A stretch of 64,000 bases of DNA, from assembly GCF_900089075.1 (NCBI RefSeq), contig NZ_LT593747.1, forward strand, positions 633,238 to 697,237, given 5' to 3'. The position numbers were made by a program, and so were the translations under genes. Positions 44,176 through 52,872 of this stretch are shown piece after piece (within the stretch, counting starts at the first letter, position 1; each line of letters opens with the position of its first letter). Under the pieces are notes generated by a model. That model was not told the origin of the DNA and made no database searches. It saw nothing but the letters and a program-made list of their open reading frames with translations. The DNA is from Vaginella massiliensis (GTDB lineage Bacteria; Bacteroidota; Bacteroidia; Flavobacteriales; Weeksellaceae).

Positions 44176-44975
44176 TTCAATAATGCCAGCAATGTTTTGG
44201 CTTTGGTGGTTTCGAATGTTTTCTTTCTATTTTGGGTAAAAGATTGCAACCCAACTCCGTCTTGCAACACAAATATTTCATCGGCTTTTTGCATTTCAAA
44301 AGGAAATATTTCGGTTTCTATTACCTCAAAATCATTTTGTTTTTTCAAATTATTGATGAAATAATCGCGCAATACACTTTTTTTGACACCTTCTGAATTT
44401 TTTGGCGTTTTGATTTGGTTTCCTTGTATGAGGAAAATTGAACCGTAGAGACTTCTCGCCATTCGTTTCTCATGATTGATGAGCACCAAATCTGCAAACT
44501 CATTTTCTTGGGCATAGATACGGGCGATATTCTCTTCGGGATGCAGAATATTGTTGAGACTGAAAAACGATTCGTTGATCATATAATCTTTGTAAACATC
44601 GATCTCGGCTGGCTCATCGTTATATTCCCAACTCACATTCGAAGAGATAGATTTTATAAAATATCCTAAACTTTCTTGCTCATCCAAAATTCTGTAACAT
44701 ACAAATTGCAGTTGGGCATTTTGTAACGCGTTCCGATCGATTACAATTTGTATCTGCTGTTGAAAAAACTCGGGAGTAAAGCTAAGCGGAATTTTCATGC
44801 GCATGATGCGCGCTGCAGCCATCAGGTTGAAATAATATTCTTCCCAAAGGTGAATTTTTCCTTCTAAGATTCGCAACGAAATAGCGACAGCATCACCCGA
44901 TGAGATAATGCTGTTGTTGGTATTGAATATTGGTTGGTGCTGGTCTATAAGTTGACCATTGAAATTGATAAACAA
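44172..44975 (-). CDS. Class IV aminotransferase-fold protein lacking the PLP lysine
   Basis: A 267-residue protein with the fold of branched-chain/D-amino acid aminotransferases and aminodeoxychorismate lyases: N-terminal FINFNGQLI, SGDAVAISLRILEGKIHLWEEYYFNLMAAARIMRM, C-terminal GVKKSVLRD and ADEIFVLQDGVGLQSFTQ. At the site where the family has K-x-x-N (PLP Schiff-base lysine) the protein has SLNNIL (Ser139), where it has the active-site glutamate it has Arg (about 174), and the HLxRL arginine (about residue 50) is Asn. These losses suggest a non-catalytic relative. The start is TTG 44975, as no ATG is in frame. It follows the START-like gene by 15 bp, so the two likely share a transcript. 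Confidence 0.78.
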   Translation of the reverse strand: MFINFNGQLIDQHQPIFNTNNSIISSGDAVAISLRILEGKIHLWEEYYFNLMAAARIMRMKIPLSFTPEFFQQQIQIVIDRNALQNAQLQFVCYRILDEQESLGYFIKSISSNVSWEYNDEPAEIDVYKDYMINESFFSLNNILHPEENIARIYAQENEFADLVLINHEKRMARSLYGSIFLIQGNQIKTPKNSEGVKKSVLRDYFINNLKKQNDFEVIETEIFPFEMQKADEIFVLQDGVGLQSFTQNRKKTFETTKAKTLLALLN

Positions 44976-44990
44976 GGGTATTGACTTTTT

Positions 44991-45374
44991 TTAGATTGAA
45001 CCTAAAACTTTTTTTAAATCTTCGATTTGACTTTCCCAAAGTTGCTTCGACTCTTCTACTTCATCGCTCTCGGCAAAATCTGTAATCACCAGCGATACAT
45101 CGTTGGTAAGCTCATCTACAACAATATTCAACTCGAAAAAATATTTAGTATCTTCATCATCTTCCCACTGAAAACGAACGTAAGAATCTTGTTTCAATTT
45201 CATTAGAAAAGCACTTTCTTCATGACCATCCCAAATAAAAGTATACTTCTCACCTCTCGAATTTACATTATCTGCAAACCATTCTGATAATCCAGACGGA
45301 TTGGAAATGTAGTTGTACAACAGCGAAGGTGAAGATTTAATGGCAAACTCTATTTGATATTTTGTTTTCGGCAT
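44991..45374 (-). CDS. START-like (AHSA1-type) domain protein
   Basis: A 127-residue protein of the START/AHSA1 helix-grip fold: MPKTKYQIEFAIKSSPSLLYNYISNPSGLSEWFADNV is the family N-terminus, followed by the beta-sheet run (YTFIWDGHEESAFLMKLKQDSYVRFQWEDDEDTKYF) and a C-terminal amphipathic helix. It probably binds a hydrophobic ligand; no ligand is known. The start at ATG 45374 is used in place of a longer upstream frame that begins far from the family N-terminus. It is co-directional with the degenerate class IV aminotransferase gene. Confidence 0.85.
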   Translation of the reverse strand: MPKTKYQIEFAIKSSPSLLYNYISNPSGLSEWFADNVNSRGEKYTFIWDGHEESAFLMKLKQDSYVRFQWEDDEDTKYFFELNIVVDELTNDVSLVITDFAESDEVEESKQLWESQIEDLKKVLGSI

Positions 45375-45524
45375 ACAGTAAATTTTCAGGTCGCAATATA
45401 TTAAATGAAAGCTATTCGCCAAAAAAAAATGCAAAATTTTGACGATTATTTATTTCGAGACGTTTTTTATCGAAAAAGGGAGCCTAAAAAGACTCCCCAA
45501 TCCAACCAAATATAGAAACCAAAT

Positions 45525-46373
45525 CTAATCTAAATATCCCACCACTTGATAGGCATATCCCCAACCATCGTAAATCTTTTCGTACAACACGCCTGCAAAT
45601 TCGTAAAGCAAATGACCGTTGTAATTGATGCGCTCGTATCCTGCTGGTAAGGCGTCTACAATTGCCCCATAAGGCGGTTCTGCTACATAGTAATAATTTC
45701 TTTTTTGGGTATAATAAACGCCTTCGTAGAAATAATACATCACATTGTTGTAGTAGAAATTATAATAACCCGCCGGAATCATACTTATTCTGAAACCTAC
45801 CGGAGGCATAAACCGTATGTAGCGATTGTTCCAAGGTCGGTAATAAATTCCATTGTAACCGTAGAAATTATAATTGTTGTAATGATAATGATGATAATTG
45901 TTTACTTGCGTAATGTAATTGACATAGTTTCGATCTTCGTATTTTTTAGAATTGTTGAAACGAATCACATTGCGACTTGCCGTATTATCTACCCTCAACA
46001 CTCTTCTGTTGTTTTCATATCTCACCGAAACACCATCCAAGTTCGATGCGCGTTCTGTATTTCTTGCTGTACTTCTGTCCACATCATTTGTGCGAATGCT
46101 ACGATTTGTAGTCGAACGTTGTGTTTGCGCCACTCTCGGATTGTTGGTTGTTGTAGTTCTGCCAGTTGTACTTCTTATTGTTCTAGAATCGTTGGCAACT
46201 TTCGCAGTGTTGTTGAAGCTCGCATTCGGACTGTTGCTCACACCCGAATTTCGTTCTATCGAGGCAGCAGTCGATCTAGGATTCGAACGCTCACCACGTG
46301 CAGTCTGTGCATTGACAAAAAATCCGCCAAAAAGTGCTAAACTGAATAAGGTAAATTTGAGTGTTTTCATCAT
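45525..46373 (-). CDS. DUF6515-type secreted protein
   Basis: A 282-residue protein with a signal peptide (ending NAQ at about residue 23). Its N-terminal third is low in complexity, rich in Ser, Thr, Asn and Arg. The C-terminal half has paired repeats of the DUF6515 type, for example FMPPVGFRISMIPAGYYNFYYNNVMYYFYEGVYY and AEPPYGAIVDALPAGYERINYNGHLLYEFAGVLYE, each with a PP-x-G turn, a (I/L)PAGY motif and a tyrosine-rich strand. Role unknown; likely surface or periplasmic. Confidence 0.8.
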   Translation of the reverse strand: MMKTLKFTLFSLALFGGFFVNAQTARGERSNPRSTAASIERNSGVSNSPNASFNNTAKVANDSRTIRSTTGRTTTTNNPRVAQTQRSTTNRSIRTNDVDRSTARNTERASNLDGVSVRYENNRRVLRVDNTASRNVIRFNNSKKYEDRNYVNYITQVNNYHHYHYNNYNFYGYNGIYYRPWNNRYIRFMPPVGFRISMIPAGYYNFYYNNVMYYFYEGVYYTQKRNYYYVAEPPYGAIVDALPAGYERINYNGHLLYEFAGVLYEKIYDGWGYAYQVVGYLD

Positions 46374-46566
46374 TTTATAATTTTAATAAATTAATCTTCA
46401 CTTGTCTTAATTTCTAATTGCATGCCAAACTTTCTGACATTTGCTCAAAACTTAAAAATTAAAATTGAAAATTTACATAAGTATTTGATTTATAATAAAA
46501 TACATTCAATAAAATTGTTTAACAATCTTGTGAATAAAATGATTTCGTTTTCCTTTGTTCAACCCT

Positions 46567-46574
46567 TATCTTTG
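46567..46574 (+). promoter_or_regulatory. -7 element TATCTTTG for nucleoid-associated protein gene
   Basis: TATCTTTG fits TAnnTTTG; leader of about 12 bases to ATG 46591, ruling out the earlier ATG at 46555. Confidence 0.5.
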
Positions 46575-46590
46575 TAGCCAATTTGGAGTT

Positions 46591-47640
46591 ATGATTGATT
46601 TTAAGAATGCTTATTTTTCGTATTTATCGCTTCAGAAAGTGGGGCATAAAGTGCGAGAAGAAAAAAATATTTTTGCCTCACAAGCCTTGGAAATGGACGA
46701 GAAAAAGGAAGAAGATTTGTTTCCGTTTCTCACGCAACCGTTCAAAAAATCATTAGACGCTCATCATTTTTCGCATTATACCGAGAAATTAGAATTCAAT
46801 GTGGTGCATCAGCTCGTGAGCGAAATGTTCGAAGAAAATCTTGATTTTATCAACTTTTCGAATGAAATTCATCAACATTTGTACGAGAAATCATTGCATC
46901 CGCAAATAAAATCTGGCGAACTTTTTATTGCTTATTTCGAAAATGTAATTTTTGGAGAGATTACTACGCAAGCAATCGGAATTTATAAATTAGAAAACAA
47001 GAAAAAATACATCCGCTTCGATGAATCGAAAGAGATCGATTACACGATACAAAAAGGTTACAAACTCGACAAAATAGACAAAGCTGCTTTGATTGTGAAT
47101 ACGCAAAAAGACGACGGATTTATCGTATTTTCGGTCGATGATTTGCAAAACGAATCGGAATATTGGAAAAAAAACTTTTTAGAAATTTTGCCCGTCAACG
47201 ATAACCGATACCAGACCAAACACTATTTGCAGTTGATGAATCATTTTGCAGAAGAGGTTGTTTTGGATCGCAACGACAAACATGCACAAGCCAACTTTCT
47301 TGCGCAAACCATCAATGCGCTGACTATGAACGAATTTGTATCGGATGAATTGTTGCAACAAACGGTTTTAGCACCTTTTGAGTTGGTCGATGAATATCAA
47401 AAATTCAAACAGCAATACGCAGAGGATTTCAAAATCGATTTCGAGTCGGCGTTTGAGGTGAACAAGCCTTTGCTGATCAAAGAATCTAAAAAAATCAAGA
47501 GCGAAATAAAATTGGATACCAACATCCATATCAAGATCGATTTGATGGCGGTTGATGCGGCTGAAGAGTACATAGAAAAAGGATACGACGAAGAAAAAAG
47601 AATGTTTTTTTATAAAGTCTTTTACAATTCCGAACAATGA
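46591..47640 (+). CDS. Nucleoid-associated protein (NdpA/YejK family)
   Basis: A 349-residue protein resembling the 37-kDa nucleoid-associated family (YejK). IDFKNAYFSYLSLQKVGHKVREE at the N-terminus, SGELFIAYFENVIFGEITTQAIGIYK and KIDKAALIVNTQKDDGFIVF in the middle, and NDNRYQTKHYLQLMNHF are the conserved blocks. In E. coli the homologue binds the nucleoid and affects topoisomerase IV. The start at ATG 46591 rests on the promoter box just upstream. A terminator follows. Confidence 0.85.
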   Translation: MIDFKNAYFSYLSLQKVGHKVREEKNIFASQALEMDEKKEEDLFPFLTQPFKKSLDAHHFSHYTEKLEFNVVHQLVSEMFEENLDFINFSNEIHQHLYEKSLHPQIKSGELFIAYFENVIFGEITTQAIGIYKLENKKKYIRFDESKEIDYTIQKGYKLDKIDKAALIVNTQKDDGFIVFSVDDLQNESEYWKKNFLEILPVNDNRYQTKHYLQLMNHFAEEVVLDRNDKHAQANFLAQTINALTMNEFVSDELLQQTVLAPFELVDEYQKFKQQYAEDFKIDFESAFEVNKPLLIKESKKIKSEIKLDTNIHIKIDLMAVDAAEEYIEKGYDEEKRMFFYKVFYNSEQ

Positions 47641-47671
47641 AGCCGTCTCACAACTGAGGCGGTTTTTTTAT
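47640..47671 (+). terminator. Terminator of nucleoid-associated protein gene
   Basis: GCCGTCTC-ACAACT-GAGGCGGT, a stem with one A-C-type mismatch and a G-T pair, followed by seven T residues. It shares the string GAAGCCGTCTC with the terminator at 49341-49378. Confidence 0.75.
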
Positions 47672-49340
47672 ATAAATAATGGATTGATTATTAGGTGATT
47701 AATATAGAATTCACTATATTTAACTACTTAATTTTCAGCGAAATGAACTATAGAATTAAAGAATATAACCAATCCCAAAACTGGTTATTTCCACCTTCGA
47801 TAGAAGAATTAATTCCGACTAATCATCCAGTAAGAATCTTAAACAACGTAGTTGAGAAGATAGACTTAAAACCTCTTTTAGAAACTTACAGTCGGGAAGG
47901 TCATCCTAGTTATCATCCTAAAATGATGCTCAAAGTGATGGTTTACGCTTATATGGACAATATTTATTCCAGTAGAAAGATCGAAAAAGCCCTCAATGAG
48001 AACATAAACTTTATGTGGCTTTCTGGTAGAGAAAGCATCGACCATAATACGATAGCCCGATTTCGAAGCAATAAGTTAAAAGCCGTATTCAAAGACATCT
48101 TCAAACAAGTGGTATTGCTTTTGGCAGAAGAAAAATTAGTGAGTCTCAAACGAGTTTATACAGACGGCACCAAAATAGAATCGGTAGCTGGAAGATACAC
48201 CTTTGTCTGGGGAAATTCCATCAAGACCAATCGGGAGAAAATGATCAAACAATTAGAGGATATGTGGCAATACGCGCAGTGCGTTGCTGATGAAGAAGAC
48301 CAAGATCCCGAGCCACCGGAGTTCAAAAAACTTGATCCTGAAAAAGTCCAACAAGCCGCAGATAAAATCAACCGAATCCTAAAAGAAAAGTCTGACGATC
48401 CAAAGAAAAAAGCCAAATCCCGTTACATCCAAAAGAATTTTGCGCCAAACTTAAAGAAATACCAAGAACAAGAAAAGTTACTACAAGAACGCAACTCCTA
48501 CAGCAAAACCGATCCCGATGCGACCTTTATGCGCATGAAGGACGACCACATGCAGAACGGACAATTAAAACCCGGCTACAATGCACAAATCAGCACCGAA
48601 AACCAAATCATCGTCAACTATACCTTACATCAAGACACCAACGACATTCATACTTTAAAACCTCATTTAGAAAACCATAAAAAACTCTACAATGAGCTTC
48701 CCGAAGAACTCACCGCAGATGCAGGATACGGAAGTGAAGAAAATTACGAACTTTTGGAGGACAAAGCAATCAAAGCCTTTGTAAAGTTCAACACCTTTGA
48801 CCAAGAACAAGGTAAATCAAAGAAAAGAAAAAATCCCAAACCCTTTGAACGAGACTCACTCTATTATAATGAAGCGCAAGATTTTTATGTATGCCCGATG
48901 GGACAACGTATGGAAAAGCGCGGTGAGCGAAAAGTCCAAACAAAGTCAGGATATAAGCAAACCTATAGTTGTTATACCGCTAAAAACTGCAATGGATGTC
49001 CGCTCAGAAGCCAGTGCTTCAAGGGGAAAAACAACAGGACAGTAGAAAGGAACCATAAATTAGAATACCACAAACAAAAAACAAGAGAACTTCTCACATC
49101 CGATATCGGAGAAATAAGAAGAAAACAAAGAACTGCTGATGTCGAACCTACATTTGCCCAACTCAAACACAACCGAAACTTCAAAAGATTTACCCTAAAA
49201 GGAATTGAAAAAGTGGAATTAGAGTTCGGATTGCATGCTTTAGCTCATAATCTGAAAAAGATGAGTGCGTAAACAAGAATAATAACTCATCTTTTTCTAA
49301 ATTATTAAATTGAGTTGGTTTTTGACCTCATTTTTTTTAT
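47672..49340 (+). mobile_element. IS1182-family insertion sequence (ends approximate)
   Basis: One transposase gene fills most of the interval between two intact terminators. Clean terminal inverted repeats could not be resolved; the best candidates are the imperfect ATTAGGTGATTAA near 47690 and TTTTTGACCTCAT near 49318 (about 9 of 13 matching as inverted copies). No target duplication was identified, so the limits given are only the flanking terminators. Confidence 0.55.
47743..49272 (+). CDS. IS1182-family transposase
   Basis: A 509-residue DDE transposase. MNYRIKEYNQSQNWLFPPSIEELIPTNHPVRILNNVVEKIDLKPL is the DUF772-like N-terminal domain (HPSYHPKMMLKVMVYAYMDNIYSSRKIEKAL follows); the catalytic core has VYTDGTKIES, DAGYGSEENYELLE and the C-terminal VEPTFAQLKHNRNFKRF segment, and a cysteine-containing block (YTAKNCNGCPLRSQCFKGK) lies just before it. 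All match IS1182-family proteins. The start ATG 47743 is used because the region upstream in frame (from ATG-less 47695) is not part of the family domain. Confidence 0.92.
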   Translation: MNYRIKEYNQSQNWLFPPSIEELIPTNHPVRILNNVVEKIDLKPLLETYSREGHPSYHPKMMLKVMVYAYMDNIYSSRKIEKALNENINFMWLSGRESIDHNTIARFRSNKLKAVFKDIFKQVVLLLAEEKLVSLKRVYTDGTKIESVAGRYTFVWGNSIKTNREKMIKQLEDMWQYAQCVADEEDQDPEPPEFKKLDPEKVQQAADKINRILKEKSDDPKKKAKSRYIQKNFAPNLKKYQEQEKLLQERNSYSKTDPDATFMRMKDDHMQNGQLKPGYNAQISTENQIIVNYTLHQDTNDIHTLKPHLENHKKLYNELPEELTADAGYGSEENYELLEDKAIKAFVKFNTFDQEQGKSKKRKNPKPFERDSLYYNEAQDFYVCPMGQRMEKRGERKVQTKSGYKQTYSCYTAKNCNGCPLRSQCFKGKNNRTVERNHKLEYHKQKTRELLTSDIGEIRRKQRTADVEPTFAQLKHNRNFKRFTLKGIEKVELEFGLHALAHNLKKMSA

Positions 49341-49378
49341 CATAAAAAAACCGTCTCGATTTTATAAACGAGACGGCT
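49341..49378 (-). terminator. Terminator of sigma-54 regulator/lipoprotein operon
   Basis: CCGTCTCG (49351-49358) and CGAGACGG (49369-49376) form a perfect 8-bp stem; on the minus strand the stem is followed by a T-run. Confidence 0.9.
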
Positions 49379-49407
49379 TCGGGTCATTATTATGTTATTC
49401 TAATTTT

Positions 49408-49902
49408 TTATTCTCCCGATTTGATGTTGAAAGATTGTCGCATTTGATAGGCTTCGATGATATCTTCGATCGGATAATTGAACCAATCGATTTGTTTTTT
49501 GATTTTCTGATTTTGGTCCAAAAACAACCAAGTCGTGAATTTCATTGCCGGAATTTTCATGCCTTGATACTCGTATGGATTGAAAAAACCGTCGGCAACG
49601 ATCATGGTATCATTCGACACGAGCTGATTGACGGTGAGCACTTTTGAATTTTCATACACCATTTGATGATCATTCCAACTGAAATTATTCAGAATCAAAT
49701 CTTGCGATGAGATTGGAGCCAAGCCGGTTTGTAATACAACGTTTTCGTATTCTATTGTATCGTTATAAAAAGATTTGAAAGCATCGAAATCTTTGCGCGC
49801 AGCGTAGAGTTCAAAATATTTCTCTCCAATTTCGTGCTTATCCTTGGTTCGACATGCGACAAAAAAGAACAAAGCGATCACAGAAAAAACAATCTTTCTC
49901 AT
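49408..49902 (-). CDS. Lipoprotein with a SnoaL/NTF2-like fold
   Basis: A 164-residue exported protein: lipobox FFVAC (Cys17) in MRKIVFSVIALFFFVAC. The mature part has the alternation of a helical N-terminus (EIGEKYFELYAARKDFDAFKSFYNDTIEYENVVL) with beta strands (KFTTWLFLDQNQKIKKQIDWFNY) that is typical of the SnoaL/NTF2 superfamily. Function unknown. The ATG directly follows the stop of the sigma-54 regulator (stop 49903-49905, ATG 49900-49902), so the two genes are in one operon. Confidence 0.72.
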   Translation of the reverse strand: MRKIVFSVIALFFFVACRTKDKHEIGEKYFELYAARKDFDAFKSFYNDTIEYENVVLQTGLAPISSQDLILNNFSWNDHQMVYENSKVLTVNQLVSNDTMIVADGFFNPYEYQGMKIPAMKFTTWLFLDQNQKIKKQIDWFNYPIEDIIEAYQMRQSFNIKSGE

Positions 49903-51087
49903 CTATTTGCGTACAAAAGCTTCGACATCATGCTTGGTTACTGGATTGTTGGAAAGAATCAGCAAGCGTTCTACCACGTTGCGCAATTCACGTATATTCC
50001 CAGTCCAGTCGATTTCTTTCAAGGCTTTGTAAGCAGAATCATCAAATGTTTTTGCTTGCATCCCTTGCGATTCTGAAATCGATAATACAAAATGTTCTAC
50101 CAGAGCGGGTATATCATCTTTGCGATCGTTGAGGGCTGGCACTTCTATAATAATTACTGCCAAGCGGTGATACAAATCTTCTCGAAACCTGCCCTCTTCT
50201 ATCTCTTTGCGCAGGTCTTTGTTGGTCGCCGCGATTACGCGTACATTGACATCGATTTCTTTTTCGCTCCCCACCGGTGAAATTTTACCTTCTTGCAAGG
50301 CTCTGAGCACTTTGGCTTGAGCAGACAAACTCATATCACCAATTTCGTCTAAGAATATTGTGCCGTTGTTTGCAAGTTCAAATTTTCCTTGTTTATCTTT
50401 TACCGCCCCAGTAAACGAACCTTTTACATGGCCAAACAATTCACTCTCGATAAGCTCGGCAGGGATTGCAGCACAGTTGACTTCGATGAGCGTTTTTTTG
50501 TTTCGATCACTTTTCTCGTGAATCTGATGTGCCACCAATTCTTTTCCCGTTCCGTTGGGACCTGTAATCAATACGCGAGCATCGGTTGCAGCCACTTTGT
50601 CGATCATTTCTCGAATCTTGTTCAATGGCTCCGATTCCCCTATCATCGTATACTGTTTGCTTACTTTGCGTTTGAGTGCTTTGTTTTCTGATTTGAGTGC
50701 CGTATTGGTTTTTACCAATGATTTGTGGTTTAACGCATTACGTACCGTATTGAGTAGTCGATTGAGATCTGGTGGTTTTGAGATATAATCGTATGCACCT
50801 TTCTTGATACAATCTACGGCGGTTTCGATATCACCATGACCAGAAATCATTACAAAAGTAAGATCGGGATGTTGTTCGAGTGCTTCTGTTAGTACTTCTA
50901 CTCCATCTTTTTTTGGCATTTTGATATCGGAAATGATTAAATCATATTCTACTTCATTAATTTTCTCAAGGGCAATCTCACCGTTCTCTGCTTCATCTAC
51001 TTCGAAAGAAGAGTCCTCATCGAGTAAAATATTTTTCAGTACGTTGCGGATGGCTTTTTCGTCTTCGATGATTAATATTTTTGGCAT
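49903..51087 (-). CDS. Sigma-54-dependent response regulator without a Fis-type DNA-binding domain
   Basis: A 394-residue response regulator. Receiver domain (residues 1-120) with ILIIEDEKAIRN, phosphoacceptor Asp in LIISDIKMPKKDG (about Asp54) and the Thr/Ser-Lys pair MISGHGD / YISKPP; then an AAA+ sigma-54 interaction domain (about 145-375) with Walker A ITGPNGTGKELVAHQIH, the GAFTGA-like loop GSFTGAVKDK (Ala to Ser change), FLDEIGDMS (Walker B) and RFREDLYHRLAVI. The protein ends shortly after the AAA+ domain (NNPVTKHDVEAFVRK) and lacks the usual C-terminal Fis-type helix-turn-helix. No histidine kinase gene is adjacent. Confidence 0.88.
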   Translation of the reverse strand: MPKILIIEDEKAIRNVLKNILLDEDSSFEVDEAENGEIALEKINEVEYDLIISDIKMPKKDGVEVLTEALEQHPDLTFVMISGHGDIETAVDCIKKGAYDYISKPPDLNRLLNTVRNALNHKSLVKTNTALKSENKALKRKVSKQYTMIGESEPLNKIREMIDKVAATDARVLITGPNGTGKELVAHQIHEKSDRNKKTLIEVNCAAIPAELIESELFGHVKGSFTGAVKDKQGKFELANNGTIFLDEIGDMSLSAQAKVLRALQEGKISPVGSEKEIDVNVRVIAATNKDLRKEIEEGRFREDLYHRLAVIIIEVPALNDRKDDIPALVEHFVLSISESQGMQAKTFDDSAYKALKEIDWTGNIRELRNVVERLLILSNNPVTKHDVEAFVRK

Positions 51088-51135
51088 GTTGTATTTTTAA
51101 TTTTGCCTTCCAAATATACGTAATTTTCTGCGAGC

Positions 51136-52775
51136 TTAAGAAGCTTTAATGCGTTCTACGTTTTGCAATCCCAATTCTTCAACAGCAATCTCTCTCATTT
51201 CTACCTTTCTTATTTTTCCTGAGACTGTCATTGGAAATTCGGTAACAAACTTCCAGTACTTCGGGCGTTTATAGTGTGCAATGGACATACAAAATTCTTG
51301 TAATTCATCTTCCGAACAGAGTTCATTTTCTTTTATTTTTACCCAAGCCATGACTTCTTCACCAAATTTTTCGCTTGGCACGCCAATCAATTGTACGTCT
51401 GATATTTTAGGGTTTTGGTACAAAAAATCTTCGATTTCTTTTGGCGAAATATTTTCACCGCCTCGTATGATCAAATCTTTTATACGCCCCGTGATGTTGA
51501 TATAGCCCTCGTGATCCATAGTAGCCAAATCGCCCGAATGCAACCAATTGTCTTCATCTTTTGCCCTTGCAGTAGATTCGGGATTGTTCCAATATTTCTT
51601 CATTACCGAATAGCCTCTTGTGCACAATTCGCCTTGTTGACCTCGTGGTAAAATATAGCCAGTTTCTGGATCTATAATTTTTATTTCGAGATGATCCATT
51701 ACTGTTCCCACGGTGCTCACTTGTTTTTCTATGAGTGTACCTATTTTAGTCTGAACCGATACTGGCGAAGTTTCGGTCATCCCGTAACAAATAGAAACTT
51801 CTTCCATGTGCATGAGCGTTTTTACTATTTTCATGATTTCGATTGGGCAAGGAGAACCTGCCATGACTCCTGTACGAAGTGTGGAAAGGTTGTAACGTTC
51901 GAAATCGGGCAAATCCAACTCGGCAATAAACATGGTGGGTACGCCGTATAAAGAAGTACAGCGCTCTTGCTCTACTGTTTGCAGCGTTTTGGCTGCGTCG
52001 AAACTCTCACTCGGGATTACCATGCAAGCTCCGTGCGAAACACAGGCTAAATTGCCTATCACCATACCTAAGCAATGGTAAAATGGTACTGGTATACAAA
52101 CCCGATCAATTTCTGTATAATGTAATCGAAGTCCAATGAAGTAGCCATTGTTGAGAATGTTGTGATGCGTAAGGGTAACACCTTTCGGAAATCCGGTTGT
52201 ACCAGAGGTATATTGAATGTTCACCGCATCGTCGAATTGGACGATGGATTCTGCTTAGTCTAATTGAAACTTGCTGACTTTCTTCTTTTGTCCGAGAAAA
52301 GTATCCCACTGCTCTTCGAAAATGACGATATGCTCCAGTGATGGTGTTTTGTCTTTCACCTCTTCGAGCATATTTTTGTAATGACTGGTTTTAAACTTTA
52401 GCGAAGCAAACACAGCGTTAATCTCGGATTGATTCAGTACATATTCCAATTCGTGTACACGATAAGCCGGATTGATGGTCACCATAATCGCACCGATTCT
52501 TGCGGTAGCAAATTGCAAGATTACCCATTCGGCTCTGTTGGGCGCCCAAATTCCAACCCGATCACCATTGACAATTCCCATTGCCAACAATGCTCTTGCG
52601 GCATGTTCGGTGACTTCATAAAACTGAGTGTAGGTGTAGCGAATGTTCTGATCTACCGAGACCAATGCATCTTTGGTAGGATATTTGGCTACGATTCGTT
52701 TTGGTTATCGCCAATAGTTTCTCCTAAAAGCGGCACGTTCGATGGTCCGCTTGCGTATGAAATTTCTCTTATCAT
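51136..52775 (-). pseudogene. Broken AMP-dependent acyl-CoA synthetase
   Basis: The whole stretch encodes an acyl-CoA synthetase of the ANL superfamily (about 546 codons if intact). The intact 3' part (to 52224) has [16 protein letters not shown] (phosphate loop), [27 protein letters not shown] and the C-terminal acyl-transfer subdomain with [10 protein letters not shown]. Two lesions break it: an in-frame TAA at 52255-52257, in ...KFQLD[25 protein letters not shown], and a frameshift near 52715-52720 where GDNQ is followed by a residual base pair before RIVAKYPTKDALV in another frame (one base missing). The first 20 codons from ATG 52775 are MIREISYASGPSNVPLLGET. Loss of function is very likely. 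Confidence 0.85.
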
Positions 52776-52829
52776 TTTTTTGTGGTTTGTGTATGAATAT
52801 AATTAACATACTTCTAAACCACAAAAAAA
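52775..52829. repeat. Perfect 14-bp inverted repeat at the acyl-CoA synthetase start
   Basis: TTTTTTTGTGGTTT (52775-52788) and AAACCACAAAAAAA (52816-52829) are exact complements, with an inner GTATG/CATAC pair (52791-52795 / 52807-52811). The left arm reaches the start codon of the minus-strand pseudogene (ATG at 52773-52775) and the right arm overlaps the A-run before the type IX gene's terminator. Confidence 0.8.
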
Positions 52830-52852
52830 GCCTCATAAAAATGAGGCTTTAT
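52826..52852 (-). terminator. Terminator of type IX-secreted protein gene
   Basis: On the minus strand AAAGCCTCAT-TTTT-ATGAGGCTTT is followed by a T-run. It overlaps the right arm of the 14-bp inverted repeat at its A-run. Confidence 0.85.
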
Positions 52853-52872
52853 AGATTCTTAAATATTTATGC

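Noticed and set aside
45705-46340. A 211-codon plus-strand open frame inside the DUF6515-type gene
   Set aside because: Antisense to a low-complexity, tyrosine-rich gene; its protein is an artefact of the repeats on the other strand.
47672-47742. Clear terminal inverted repeats of the IS1182 element
   Set aside because: Only a weak 9-of-13 match was found and no matching target duplication; not strong enough to state exact ends.
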